Program-made: the position numbers and the translations under genes
Shown: positions 1-7,264 of the stretch, piece after piece
Position numbering within the stretch: the stretch's first letter is position 1
How the letters are laid out: each line of letters opens with the position of its first letter
The notes under the pieces: generated by a model
Database searches by the model: none
What the model was told of the DNA's origin: nothing
The model's input: only the letters and a program-made list of their open reading frames with translations
IMG/VR virus record: IMGVR_UViG_3300035698_012146
Location: 1-24,019 of that record
Strand: one strand, 5' to 3'
DNA from: a virus
Length of the DNA stretch: 24,019 nt

Positions 1-109
1 CTTCATTCTCCATCATCTCTCTACGAAATAACTCCAGCCTCGCCTTAGTCTGACCTTCGTTAGAAAGACCTTTAAAACCTGGATGATTTTCTAACTCAAT
101 AAGTGTCAT
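1..109 (-). CDS. N-terminal fragment of a probable DNA-ejection / virion protein (cut by window edge)
   Basis: Only the first 36 codons are present, and the gene runs off the left edge. The start ATG is at 109-107, with AGGAG five to six bases upstream. That Shine-Dalgarno site is formed partly by the TAG stop of the preceding gene, which argues for coupled translation. The visible protein starts MTLIELENHPGFKGLSNEGQ and continues as a charged helix with KARLELFRREMM. An 'xPxFxxLsxexQ' opening followed by a basic helix is, as I remember it, common at the N-terminus of podovirus ejection proteins and virion transglycosylases. The position, last in the late operon after two other ejection candidates, agrees with that. 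The function is an inference from a short fragment; the reading frame itself is well supported. Confidence 0.7.
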   Translation of the reverse strand, partial: MTLIELENHPGFKGLSNEGQTKARLELFRREMMENE

Positions 110-117
110 TGAATCTC

Positions 118-2280
118 CTATTTGCCGTAAGAATTAACAGCACCTTCAAGTGGTCCAAGAATTTTATCAATTTCAGCATCTTCACCTTCGAGAACTGGCC
201 CGTCTGTTGTTTCCGTTGTTGTCTCCTGGTCCTTTACTATAGGAAGCATATCTGTAATATCTTTAGGTCCAAGTATCCACTGAAATAACGCATACCTTCT
301 CGCTGGTTCTGTTTTACCTTTTACAACAACTCCCCCATTAGCTTTTACATAAGCTTCTTTAAGATTATCCCATGCTGATGCAAAAAGAGGACTGTCATTA
401 TAAGCTTTAGTTAACTGAGCTTCACTACTTATCCCATTATTCTCTTGATAATCCGTAACAACTTTCTTCGCTAGTTCATATCTTTTATTTGTAGCATCTT
501 GTGCATTCTCTTTCTCTATTTGATAGAGTTTATTAACTTCTATAAGCATTTTCTGTTTTTCAAAGTATTTGTTATTATCTAATTCTTCTCGACTTAACCC
601 AAATTCTTTAAGAGCCATCTCGTTATTCATTCTTGCTTGTTCAAGATCTGCCTCAAGTTTGATCGCTCTGAGCTGATAATCAGCAAACTTTAGATTTTGT
701 TCAGCAGTATAGGCTTCACTTTGAGCAAGAGCGACATCTGCTGAGGTGGTGAAGAAATGACGAGAAGCTGCTTCAGGAGAGCCGAAGGCTTTGATAATGA
801 TCTCATTCCTCCATTCAGGGAATTTATCAAAGTCGTATTTATCTGCGGTAGATAATGCCCTTCCTTGATGAGTTAATGTCCTTCTTAATGCTTTCGCTGA
901 TTCGGGGTATTGAGTTGAGAATGCCCTCTCTCCATCTTTTGGAATGAAAGATACATCTTCTTCAACAACTGCCTTAGCCGCCTCATCAGCTTTTACTATT
1001 TCACTATAAACCGTCTGTGCCTTGACTGAAGAACCACTAACTTCTGTAGTCATTACTGCTGGATCGGGATGAATGATCTTGACCTGAATAGAATCTCCCT
1101 CATCGAACTTAGCTTCGAAATCAGCTCTACCTTTGGGGAAGTCACTCTTGTTTAGATTCCAAATACCATCACTATAGATTTTAGTTTGAGCCTCTTGTTC
1201 TTCGGTAGAGAGCTTATCCCAAGTTGCTTCTCCAGTATATCCTTTAGCTATTGAAGTAGAGAGGGTGGCGTAGTCAACATCAGCTCCAACGAGAGCTGTT
1301 TTATCGAAGGTAAGAACCCCGCCTTCTACTGTACCAACAGTCCCCACTCCTGTAACACTTTCAATAGTTTCTGAACCTTCAGAAATTATTGTCGTCTTTC
1401 CCGGAATAGTCTCCCCAGGAAGAACTTCTTTAGGAAAGAATTGAGCAATTTCTGCCGGTGGTTCCGCCATAACATAACTCGGATCAGCTCGTTTCTTTTC
1501 TCTTTCTCCTTGAATAAACTCACCCATTCTTCTCTCAATTTCTTTACGGTCCATGGAGATTATTGAAGTTCCTCCACCAGAAGCTTCTACTTTCCCTTTA
1601 ATCTTTCCATGTTCTTTTTCATACATACCTAAAAAGTCTTCTAACACTGTAGGTATAGGAGTTAAATCTTTATGTCCCATAAACTCAGGCCATCGTTTTG
1701 TACTACCCTGACTTTCTCTATCCTCTGTAGTCATCGTCACCGGAGCAATTGTCGTTTTCCTTTCTCCAGTTAATTCTGCTGTTGGGTCGAAGGCTGGTGT
1801 AGCTTCTGGGGTAGAAGGGACTGCCGTATCTTCCTCTCCTTCACCAGCTACTATCTCCTTTTCTTTCATCTCATCGATAGTAGTCTTTACATCCTGATAG
1901 GTTACCTTCCCTTCACCATGAGTTAGCCAAGAGGTATAAGCTGCTTCAGCTACCATTGCTGGTTTGACATCCCCGGTAGAGAATTCATGAGTCAACGCTT
2001 TCGCTGTTTTATCATCGTAACCCATGAGATGAAACAATGAGGTAAAGTTCCCTTCGAATTTGTCAGCGATACCTACCCAACCAAGAGGGTCGATATCAGC
2101 GTATTTACCAAGGAGATCCATAGTGGCTACTACATCGAATTCTCTAGTTTTTTCATCAAGCTCCCTTCTCCTCTGAGCTAGAGTAAAAGAGTCTTTCAAC
2201 ATCGTTGAAGAGTCTCGTAATGCTCCTAGAATCGGGTTCTCTCTTCCACTTTGTCTTACATTTGGACTACTTATTGCCAT
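118..2280 (-). CDS. large coiled-coil virion protein, DNA-ejection (internal virion) candidate
   Basis: A 720-residue soluble-looking protein with no signal peptide or membrane span. The start ATG at 2280 has AGGAG about seven bases upstream. Residues 1-60 are helical and charged. The middle (about 150-480) is rich in Thr, Glu and Pro and looks partly disordered. Residues about 514-607 form a long alanine/glutamate/lysine-rich helix typical of a coiled coil, followed by a small C-terminal domain ending EGAVNSYGK. I recognise no catalytic motif. Its size, coiled coil and place after the nozzle gene and before another ejection-like gene match the internal proteins that podoviruses (P22 gp7/gp16/gp20, T7 gp14-16) eject ahead of their DNA. 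That role is inferred from context; sequence similarity to those proteins is not evident to me. The stop is TAG at 118-120. Confidence 0.75.
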   Translation of the reverse strand: MAISSPNVRQSGRENPILGALRDSSTMLKDSFTLAQRRRELDEKTREFDVVATMDLLGKYADIDPLGWVGIADKFEGNFTSLFHLMGYDDKTAKALTHEFSTGDVKPAMVAEAAYTSWLTHGEGKVTYQDVKTTIDEMKEKEIVAGEGEEDTAVPSTPEATPAFDPTAELTGERKTTIAPVTMTTEDRESQGSTKRWPEFMGHKDLTPIPTVLEDFLGMYEKEHGKIKGKVEASGGGTSIISMDRKEIERRMGEFIQGEREKKRADPSYVMAEPPAEIAQFFPKEVLPGETIPGKTTIISEGSETIESVTGVGTVGTVEGGVLTFDKTALVGADVDYATLSTSIAKGYTGEATWDKLSTEEQEAQTKIYSDGIWNLNKSDFPKGRADFEAKFDEGDSIQVKIIHPDPAVMTTEVSGSSVKAQTVYSEIVKADEAAKAVVEEDVSFIPKDGERAFSTQYPESAKALRRTLTHQGRALSTADKYDFDKFPEWRNEIIIKAFGSPEAASRHFFTTSADVALAQSEAYTAEQNLKFADYQLRAIKLEADLEQARMNNEMALKEFGLSREELDNNKYFEKQKMLIEVNKLYQIEKENAQDATNKRYELAKKVVTDYQENNGISSEAQLTKAYNDSPLFASAWDNLKEAYVKANGGVVVKGKTEPARRYALFQWILGPKDITDMLPIVKDQETTTETTDGPVLEGEDAEIDKILGPLEGAVNSYGK

Positions 2281-2298
2281 TGTTTATCTCCTATAATT

Positions 2299-3108
2299 CT
2301 ATGGAGTGAAGTCTACTGTGCCACCACCACCACCACCACCGGGTGAGGATGATCCTGTTGTTGTCGTTTTTGTTTCATCTTTATCAAAAGCGCCACTAAT
2401 TTTACCACCTAGATAAGAACTAAGTAAATTAACAACACTTGCCATCATATCTTGATTACTGATGTAATCAGGATTGTCAACATACGTTGGCTGCCACCAT
2501 TCAGGCATCCCGAGAGCTGATGCTGAACCAAGGCCCTGACCGAGAAGGTTACCGAAAGCTGACATATCCTGTCCTCTCTGACTAAGTGCTGTTTCAGTAA
2601 AGAGCGAAGGCGCAGTCGACAACCCAGTTCCTAAGAGAGAACCGAGAAGACTGGTCTGAGCTGATAGAGCTTGATTATAGAATCCCCCCCTAACCTCAGC
2701 CCCTTTCTCTATTCCAGTCTGTATCGTAGCGCCTGAGTAAAGGGCGTTATTCCCCGAGAACTGACTAAGGACATCATCAACAGCTTTACCAGCTTGAAGA
2801 TCTCCTTGTTCAAAAAGAGAGGCGATTAAGGGATTAGTTGTTTTCGAGGTTATGTCACTCAATCCGGGAGCGAGAACATTGAGAAAGTAATCAAAGCCTG
2901 CTGTAGGATCTACCTCATTTCCTAACGAAGAAGCAAGTCCTTCTTTAGCGAAATTGAGAATTCCGGCATTACCGTCGGAACCGTAGAGTAGACTTTCTAA
3001 TTGCTGCGTTCTGTCCGCGTTGACATTGGTAACATCATCTTTATTTCCCACTGTCATGAGAGCCTCACCACTACCACCAAAGTTTCTAAAGATCCTACAG
3101 CCTATCAT
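2299..3108 (-). CDS. Gly/Ala/Leu-rich virion protein with polyglycine tail, ejection-protein candidate
   Basis: A 269-residue protein. The ATG at 3108 lies in an ATGA overlap with the stop of the upstream GNAT-like gene and has a near-consensus GGGAGGTGAT site, so this start is preferred to the downstream Met18. Residues about 50-230 are rich in Gly, Ala, Ser, Leu and Gln with repeated amphipathic LLGSLLG / LLGQGLG / LLSSYLG segments, as in proteins that insert into or cross membranes. The C-terminus is a low-complexity linker with a run of seven glycines, encoded by repeated GGT triplets at about 2321-2340. There is no known enzyme motif. The amphipathic composition and the position between the nozzle and large coiled-coil genes suggest a pore or ejection protein. 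That is an inference. Confidence 0.7.
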   Translation of the reverse strand: MIGCRIFRNFGGSGEALMTVGNKDDVTNVNADRTQQLESLLYGSDGNAGILNFAKEGLASSLGNEVDPTAGFDYFLNVLAPGLSDITSKTTNPLIASLFEQGDLQAGKAVDDVLSQFSGNNALYSGATIQTGIEKGAEVRGGFYNQALSAQTSLLGSLLGTGLSTAPSLFTETALSQRGQDMSAFGNLLGQGLGSASALGMPEWWQPTYVDNPDYISNQDMMASVVNLLSSYLGGKISGAFDKDETKTTTTGSSSPGGGGGGGTVDFTP

Positions 3109-3584
3109 ATCATCACCTCCCGCTTTAATATACTATAAATATGAACATCAATAAGATTTCCATTATGCCTTGCCTTGTTTCTCATCTTCCCCTCGTGAAC
3201 AAAATTCATCTTCCGAGTTAAGAAACTCTTTATCGCGTGAGCATAGTCAGCTACTTGAGTATCTATTCTCTCCAGGTCATAGGTCAAGAACGCCCAGATA
3301 AGACATTCTTTCAGTAACTCAGTCCTTGGGGAGAGTTTATGATCGAAGAAAGAGAAATGAACTTCACCAGAAAGGTGAGGAACAATCTTTCTCATTAACA
3401 TTATTCCATTCTCAATCTCTAAAATCGAAGTAGCTGGGTCGAGAAATTGCTTAACGAAGGTTTCTGGGTTCCTCGTATCATCATGAACGAAGAGAGAATC
3501 GTAGTGTCTCATCTTATCCCATAATTTCGTCAACTTTTCTAGAGAATAAGAAGCAAGAACGACGCCTTTAGGTAACTCTAACAT
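3105..3584 (-). CDS. GNAT-like acetyltransferase-fold protein, possible virion component
   Basis: A 159-residue protein. A TTG one codon upstream (3587) is in frame, but the ATG at 3584-3582 overlaps the TGA of the nozzle gene as TGATG and has GGAGG seven bases upstream, so I take the ATG. The C-terminal third (residues about 115-156) reads like the end of a RimJ/RimL-type GNAT domain: AHAIKSFLTRKMNFVHEGKM, then an NG-x4-D turn, then IYSILKRE. The usual R/QxxGxG/A acetyl-CoA pyrophosphate loop is not obvious; the equivalent stretch has only SPRTELLKE. It may therefore be a degenerate or structural GNAT fold. It sits among ejection-protein candidates, which hints at a virion role over metabolism. 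The fold assignment is moderate and the catalytic activity uncertain. Confidence 0.7.
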   Translation of the reverse strand: MLELPKGVVLASYSLEKLTKLWDKMRHYDSLFVHDDTRNPETFVKQFLDPATSILEIENGIMLMRKIVPHLSGEVHFSFFDHKLSPRTELLKECLIWAFLTYDLERIDTQVADYAHAIKSFLTRKMNFVHEGKMRNKARHNGNLIDVHIYSILKREVMI

Positions 3585-5401
3585 CAAGTCAACCTCCCTT
3601 GCGTCTCTTTCCCTCTCGCCTTTCCTTCGAAGACATATTCAGTCACTAAGTACGGTTCAACTGCCGAGTTTGAAACAAAGCGGAATCTTCCAATCCCACC
3701 CATGAACCTAAAGTTCGTCCGTCCTTCAGTCTTTCCCGCCGCTATTGTCATTGTTCCGAGAGATTTCCAATCATCTCCTCGATTGTTCGATCCTTCAACA
3801 GAAAAGATTAGAGCAGTATTTAAGCTCTCTTCAATTTTTAAAGAAACCTTTGTCCAAACTTTAGTAACGTCAGGAGAACCGAGATCATAATCCGGGGTTG
3901 TTATCTCAGCCTGAATCGCTGTACCATCATGATTCGCATCTCCAGTTTTTAAAAAATAATAAAGCGAAGTGCCGACTCCGATGTAGAAAAAGGTTTCATC
4001 GCTATTGAGTCCGGTCAGAGCTACCCAGGTTGAGAAGTTAGTAAATCCCCCAGCCCAGGTATCAGCTACGGTAAGAACTCCGGCAAGAGCGAGGTCAGTC
4101 CAGGCAGTATCCTCTATTGTCTTCGAAACAGCTAACATCGTCGCTGCTCTTGTTACCTTACTCCAAGATTTCGACTGCCAGTCGAAGGCCCAGAGTTGTT
4201 CCATCTCTATCCCGTTCTTAGGAAAGCCGATGACGATTCTGGAATTTTCATAATCAGTTATGGCAAAAATCTTATAAGGTCTTTGGCATTTCTGTATTGT
4301 CTCTTTAACTACCGGGGTACCGATCGGTTCAAGCTGGCCCCTGCCGGAGAGGAAGTAGACATTATCCTTTCCTACCCAGAAATGACCATCGAACCAACGA
4401 GTGACTGCCCGTTGTCCAACGAGGCCGATACCCCCTGTATCAAGTTGACGGAAAGAAACTGGTAAGGTCGATAAATTAGTATCTGATCCTAGCCAAATAG
4501 CATCTTCAAAATAGGCTACTAAAAAGTTACTCATTCTAAGTAACTTCCTCAATCTCCCTGATTGATAAGGCAGGTCGAGATAATCAGCAACATCAAAAGT
4601 GTCGTAGTTACCGATTCCAAGATTGCTCCATCTGATCCTACTTCGGTAAGCAGTACCCGATTCCGTGGTGTACCCTATCCAAATTCTGTCATTATAATAA
4701 CCTATTATATGAGGTTTATAAGCCAGAGTCGCTGAGTAATCTTCAAAAGTCGTTCCGTCGAAAGAGTAGATATTCCTCGTTCCGTCTGTCATCAATAATC
4801 TATTATGAGCTACAGTGTAATCAACGAAAGAATCATACACCGTGGAGAATGCTCTCCTAATCGAGTAATCAGATCCAGCACCAAAGGTCCCCGTTGCTGC
4901 GGTCTTTATCGTGATCTGTGTATTACTATCTACTGTATCAATAACCACCGACTCAGGGCCATCACCAGAACCATTAGCATCAAGAACGACAATGTCCCCT
5001 TCCTGAAGCTCTTGTCCTGTCCAGGTAGTTCCTGATCCTGTAATCGTTGTACTTGATACAGTAATCGTCCCTACAGCATAGGTCCAATAAACTCCAGTAA
5101 GTCCAGAAACTGCAAGTTTATAGCAATATTTCTGATCAACTGCTGCGGTGAACTGATCTCCATCAGTCTGCCAAACATCCTGAAGAAGAGAATAGGGAGG
5201 GTAAGTACAGGTGATTCCTGAACCGTAAGCGAATAACCCCCCTATCCTTTTCAACCCCTCTGGTTTAGAAAGAAAGCCTTCGAGATCGAGAAATCCACCG
5301 GTCGGAATCCCCTGAGGAGGAAGGTTAAGAATGATTCCTTTATTCAAAGGACGGTATGGTATCTGTTGCGTTGTCCCTGGAATAAGGGGGTAGTCACTCA
5401 T
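3584..5401 (-). CDS. tail nozzle / DNA-stabilisation protein, P22 gp10-like
   Basis: A 605-residue beta-rich protein, the likely distal nozzle or plug of a short tail that keeps packaged DNA in the head. The ATG at 5401 overlaps the end of the upstream membrane-protein gene by eight bases and has GAGGTG seven bases upstream. The N-terminus carries a 'PL..GI.LNLPP..IP.GGF..LEGFLSKPEGL+R' pattern. Many beta-propeller blades follow (NRLLMTDGTRNIYSF, NDRIWIGYT, DGHFWVGKDNVYFLSGRG, LWAFDWQSKSWSKV). The C-terminus has a typical 'WTKVSLKIEESLN...RFRFV...' module. Residues about 110-184 look like an inserted small beta domain. The pattern matches phage stabilisation proteins of the P22 gp10 type as I know them. 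This gene is the main reason to call the phage a podovirus. Confidence 0.8.
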   Translation of the reverse strand: MSDYPLIPGTTQQIPYRPLNKGIILNLPPQGIPTGGFLDLEGFLSKPEGLKRIGGLFAYGSGITCTYPPYSLLQDVWQTDGDQFTAAVDQKYCYKLAVSGLTGVYWTYAVGTITVSSTTITGSGTTWTGQELQEGDIVVLDANGSGDGPESVVIDTVDSNTQITIKTAATGTFGAGSDYSIRRAFSTVYDSFVDYTVAHNRLLMTDGTRNIYSFDGTTFEDYSATLAYKPHIIGYYNDRIWIGYTTESGTAYRSRIRWSNLGIGNYDTFDVADYLDLPYQSGRLRKLLRMSNFLVAYFEDAIWLGSDTNLSTLPVSFRQLDTGGIGLVGQRAVTRWFDGHFWVGKDNVYFLSGRGQLEPIGTPVVKETIQKCQRPYKIFAITDYENSRIVIGFPKNGIEMEQLWAFDWQSKSWSKVTRAATMLAVSKTIEDTAWTDLALAGVLTVADTWAGGFTNFSTWVALTGLNSDETFFYIGVGTSLYYFLKTGDANHDGTAIQAEITTPDYDLGSPDVTKVWTKVSLKIEESLNTALIFSVEGSNNRGDDWKSLGTMTIAAGKTEGRTNFRFMGGIGRFRFVSNSAVEPYLVTEYVFEGKARGKETQGRLT

Positions 5402-5621
5402 CGTTTTTCACCTCTTTCTTCACCTCTTTCTTCACTCCTTGTACCGCTCTCTTAGCGAGATAGGCCATGGTGATTGCTCCGGCGAAAGAAACTATCTGCA
5501 CCGTTGGTAATGTTTTCTCAGTAAAAATTTCGAGAACAAGAGAGAGAATGAGGACAATGTTCCAGAAGATAGTCAGTAACCAAGTCCTTGATTGAAGTTT
5601 CTTCTTCATCTCTACTTCCAT
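5394..5621 (-). CDS. two-helix membrane protein, holin candidate
   Basis: A 75-residue protein with two predicted membrane helices: residues about 13-33 (TWLLTIFWNIVLILSLVLEI) and about 43-60 (IVSFAGAITMAYLAKRAV). They are joined by a short polar turn (TEKTLPT), and the lysine-rich tail KKEVKKEVKNDE should face the cytoplasm. The ATG at 5621 has GGAGGGG six to seven bases upstream and overlaps the phosphoesterase gene by ten bases. The internal Met5 is less well placed. Size, topology and position three genes after the broken holin-like gene and two after the amidase fit a class II holin, which would release the amidase to the cell wall. It could instead be a membrane-anchored virion or accessory protein; no family signature proves holin function. 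Confidence 0.75.
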   Translation of the reverse strand: MEVEMKKKLQSRTWLLTIFWNIVLILSLVLEIFTEKTLPTVQIVSFAGAITMAYLAKRAVQGVKKEVKKEVKNDE

Positions 5622-6343
5622 ATTCTCCCCTCCCAGATAAAGGATTGGTCGATGATGTTAATCGGATAGAGCTGAAAGTTTCCATCATCTTTAACATAGA
5701 CCACAGCAAACCCTTGTTGCCAACCCATGGGTTGACCTTTAAGATAATCAGGTTGAACATCAGAACAGCAACCCAAGGTCCAACATTGAACCTCTTCGTT
5801 AAAATTCGGCACTACCCTAGAGAAAGTCTGAAAGCGATGCACATGACCCATAACGACATTACCAAGATAAACATCAAGATGTTTCCTAGCGGGGTAAAGT
5901 CCTGCCCAAAAGCCGTGGATAAAGTTAATCTTCCCTCTCCGGTAGGGTTGTTTGAGTTGAGGAAAATAACGAACTCCTCTCTTTTTAAAATCAAAAACTT
6001 TCGGATACTCGACAAAACCTTCCCAACGAGGGTCTGACGTAACCAACCTGTCAACTCTTTCATCATGATTCCCCTGTAATATCGTCAAATCCTTTGTCCA
6101 TCTTTGAAGAAAATCGAGATCCTTCTTCGCTAGATCAAAATCGGCAACTAACCTTCTTCCTTCGAGATGTTTTAAATTATCCCGATCGAAAGAACTAAGG
6201 TAGTTCAGATCCAACCAATCACCAAGGTCAACGGCAAAATCTGGCTTCATTGACTTAATGAATTTCTTAATCAGAGAATACGTAGGATGTTCCTCTTTCG
6301 TAGCATCAAGATGTTTATCAGCAATGATAATTCCCATTTTCAT
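5612..6343 (-). CDS. calcineurin-like metallophosphoesterase
   Basis: A 243-residue protein with the full calcineurin-like motif series: D-x-H (D9, H11), GDWLD (residues 41-45), GNHDER (91-96), FIHG (141-144, H143) and GHVHR (166-170). These residues bind two metal ions in phosphodiesterases and phosphatases of this superfamily. An ATG six codons upstream (6361) is in frame. The ATG at 6343 lies in an ATGA overlap with the amidase stop, like many junctions in this operon, and puts the first motif at the N-terminus, so I choose it. The substrate is unknown; phage members may be nucleases or nucleotide/protein phosphatases. Its place between the amidase and the two-helix membrane protein means it is expressed late, with lysis genes. 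Family certain, role unknown. Confidence 0.85.
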   Translation of the reverse strand: MKMGIIIADKHLDATKEEHPTYSLIKKFIKSMKPDFAVDLGDWLDLNYLSSFDRDNLKHLEGRRLVADFDLAKKDLDFLQRWTKDLTILQGNHDERVDRLVTSDPRWEGFVEYPKVFDFKKRGVRYFPQLKQPYRRGKINFIHGFWAGLYPARKHLDVYLGNVVMGHVHRFQTFSRVVPNFNEEVQCWTLGCCSDVQPDYLKGQPMGWQQGFAVVYVKDDGNFQLYPINIIDQSFIWEGRIWK

Positions 6344-6930
6344 TTTTCTAACATACCCCATTCTTTGTGTTCTTGATCAATCTTCCTCAAGAACCTATGC
6401 CATTCTTCTTCGTTTTTAACAAAATATTTAGGACATATTTTTTCAGTGATGTCATAATGACGAAAGATATTGTCGGTGGTTAGTTCATGTTGCTTCAACA
6501 ACGATCCTCCTAAGAACGCCCCCGCCTTAATCGTTTCGTCGGTAAACTTACCTGAAGAGTCTGGATGGCATAGTTCGATACCAATCGTACACCAATTTGG
6601 TGTAGACCTTCTTTTGTTGTAAGTATACCCATGAAATGAGTTAAAGGCAAGGAGAGTATATTCTCTAGCCCCTACGTGGTAAGCTATTTCATCATCGGGG
6701 ATGACCTGGAGAATTTCCCCATCGATGCCGATAATGTAGTGAGCTGAAGCGAAACGATCTCGCTTTCTGTCGTTCTCATCCTGATTCGCTAACATCTCGA
6801 AATAACGTCTCGTAACGTCATTTTCCTGACCCGAAGCTCCTGTATAGTGATAAACTATTCCAAGTACTTCAGTTAGCTTTTCCCCTGGTCGAGAGAAGGG
6901 GTTGATCGGAAGTAATTTCTTTACTATCAT
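6340..6930 (-). CDS. endolysin, N-acetylmuramoyl-L-alanine amidase (Amidase_2 type)
   Basis: A 196-residue single-domain amidase that would cut the bond between N-acetylmuramic acid and L-alanine in peptidoglycan. The zinc ligands expected for the T7-lysozyme/PGRP fold are visible: H28 in IVYHYTG, H158 in FRHYD and C166 in KICPKYF. The supporting motifs are ASAHYIIGIDGEILQVIPDD (residues 61-80), AYHVGA, IGIELCHPD with E119, and DIT-x-K-x-CP. There is no signal peptide and no separate cell-wall-binding domain, so it should depend on a holin for export. The ATG at 6930 has AGGGAG six to seven bases upstream, directly after the interrupted holin-like frame. The stop forms an ATGA overlap with the phosphoesterase. 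Confidence 0.9.
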   Translation of the reverse strand: MIVKKLLPINPFSRPGEKLTEVLGIVYHYTGASGQENDVTRRYFEMLANQDENDRKRDRFASAHYIIGIDGEILQVIPDDEIAYHVGAREYTLLAFNSFHGYTYNKRRSTPNWCTIGIELCHPDSSGKFTDETIKAGAFLGGSLLKQHELTTDNIFRHYDITEKICPKYFVKNEEEWHRFLRKIDQEHKEWGMLEK

Positions 6931-6931
6931 C

Positions 6932-7027
6932 TTAGCTCCCTACGGTGATATTAAAAAGGCCCTTAAAAAATAACATAATCTTATCCCAATTAGAAACGAC
7001 AGAAACGATGATACCTATTGTTCCAGC
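6932..7027 (-). pseudogene. in-frame continuation of the holin-like gene after the TAA, encoding its membrane helix
   Basis: Reading straight through the TAA at 7030-7028 gives 31 further codons, beginning AGTIGIIVSVVSNWDK and ending KGLFNITVGS, then TAA at 6934-6932. The first part is a convincing membrane helix, and the W-D-K that follows is a typical interface end. No ATG, GTG or TTG lies near its beginning, and the only ATG is within the last third, so it cannot be a separate gene. The end falls one base before the amidase ATG, the tight junction seen for real genes here. I therefore read 6932-7240 as one 102-codon gene split by one stop codon. Confidence 0.6.
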
Positions 7028-7240
7028 TTAAACAGCTCTCCTGCCTAGAATCTGTTTCCAACTGACTGAAGAAGAAGAACCCTGATGAGCATTCTGAATT
7101 AAAGAACATTCTGTCTTCGTTACCATATTGTCCTTTAATTCCTTAACCTGACGAACCACACCATCAGCACCATTTGTCCCGTAAAAACCATACCAAAGTT
7201 GATCAATAGTCTCTCCCTGGGTCTTTGGTTTTGTTGCCAT
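7028..7240 (-). CDS. truncated holin-like / membrane-anchor protein (70 aa, ends at an in-frame TAA)
   Basis: The ATG at 7240 has AAGGAG about six bases upstream. The 70-residue product has an IDQLWYGFYGTNGADGVVRQ opening and a coiled-coil stretch (KELKDNMVTKTE). This resembles small phage proteins next to lysins that end in one membrane helix, of the XhlA-like type. Here translation ends at TAA (7030-7028) just as the hydrophobic part begins (SWKQILGRRAV). The same frame continues beyond the stop for 31 codons encoding a good membrane helix, up to a second stop that sits at the ribosome-binding site of the amidase. As annotated, the product lacks its membrane anchor. It is probably a nonsense-mutated or misread holin partner. 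The family is from memory; the interruption is seen directly. Confidence 0.7.
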   Translation of the reverse strand: MATKPKTQGETIDQLWYGFYGTNGADGVVRQVKELKDNMVTKTECSLIQNAHQGSSSSVSWKQILGRRAV

Positions 7241-7264
7241 GCTCTCTCCTTATGTTATTAACTT

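Noticed and set aside
2321-2340. CCA triplet repeat as a phase-variable switch
   Set aside because: Changes by one unit stay in frame and would only alter the glycine-linker length, so on/off switching is unlikely.
5588-6037. 149-codon open frame on the plus strand
   Set aside because: It lies antisense to the phosphoesterase and holin-candidate genes, has no ribosome-binding site and has no family pattern; the minus frame carries all five phosphoesterase motifs.
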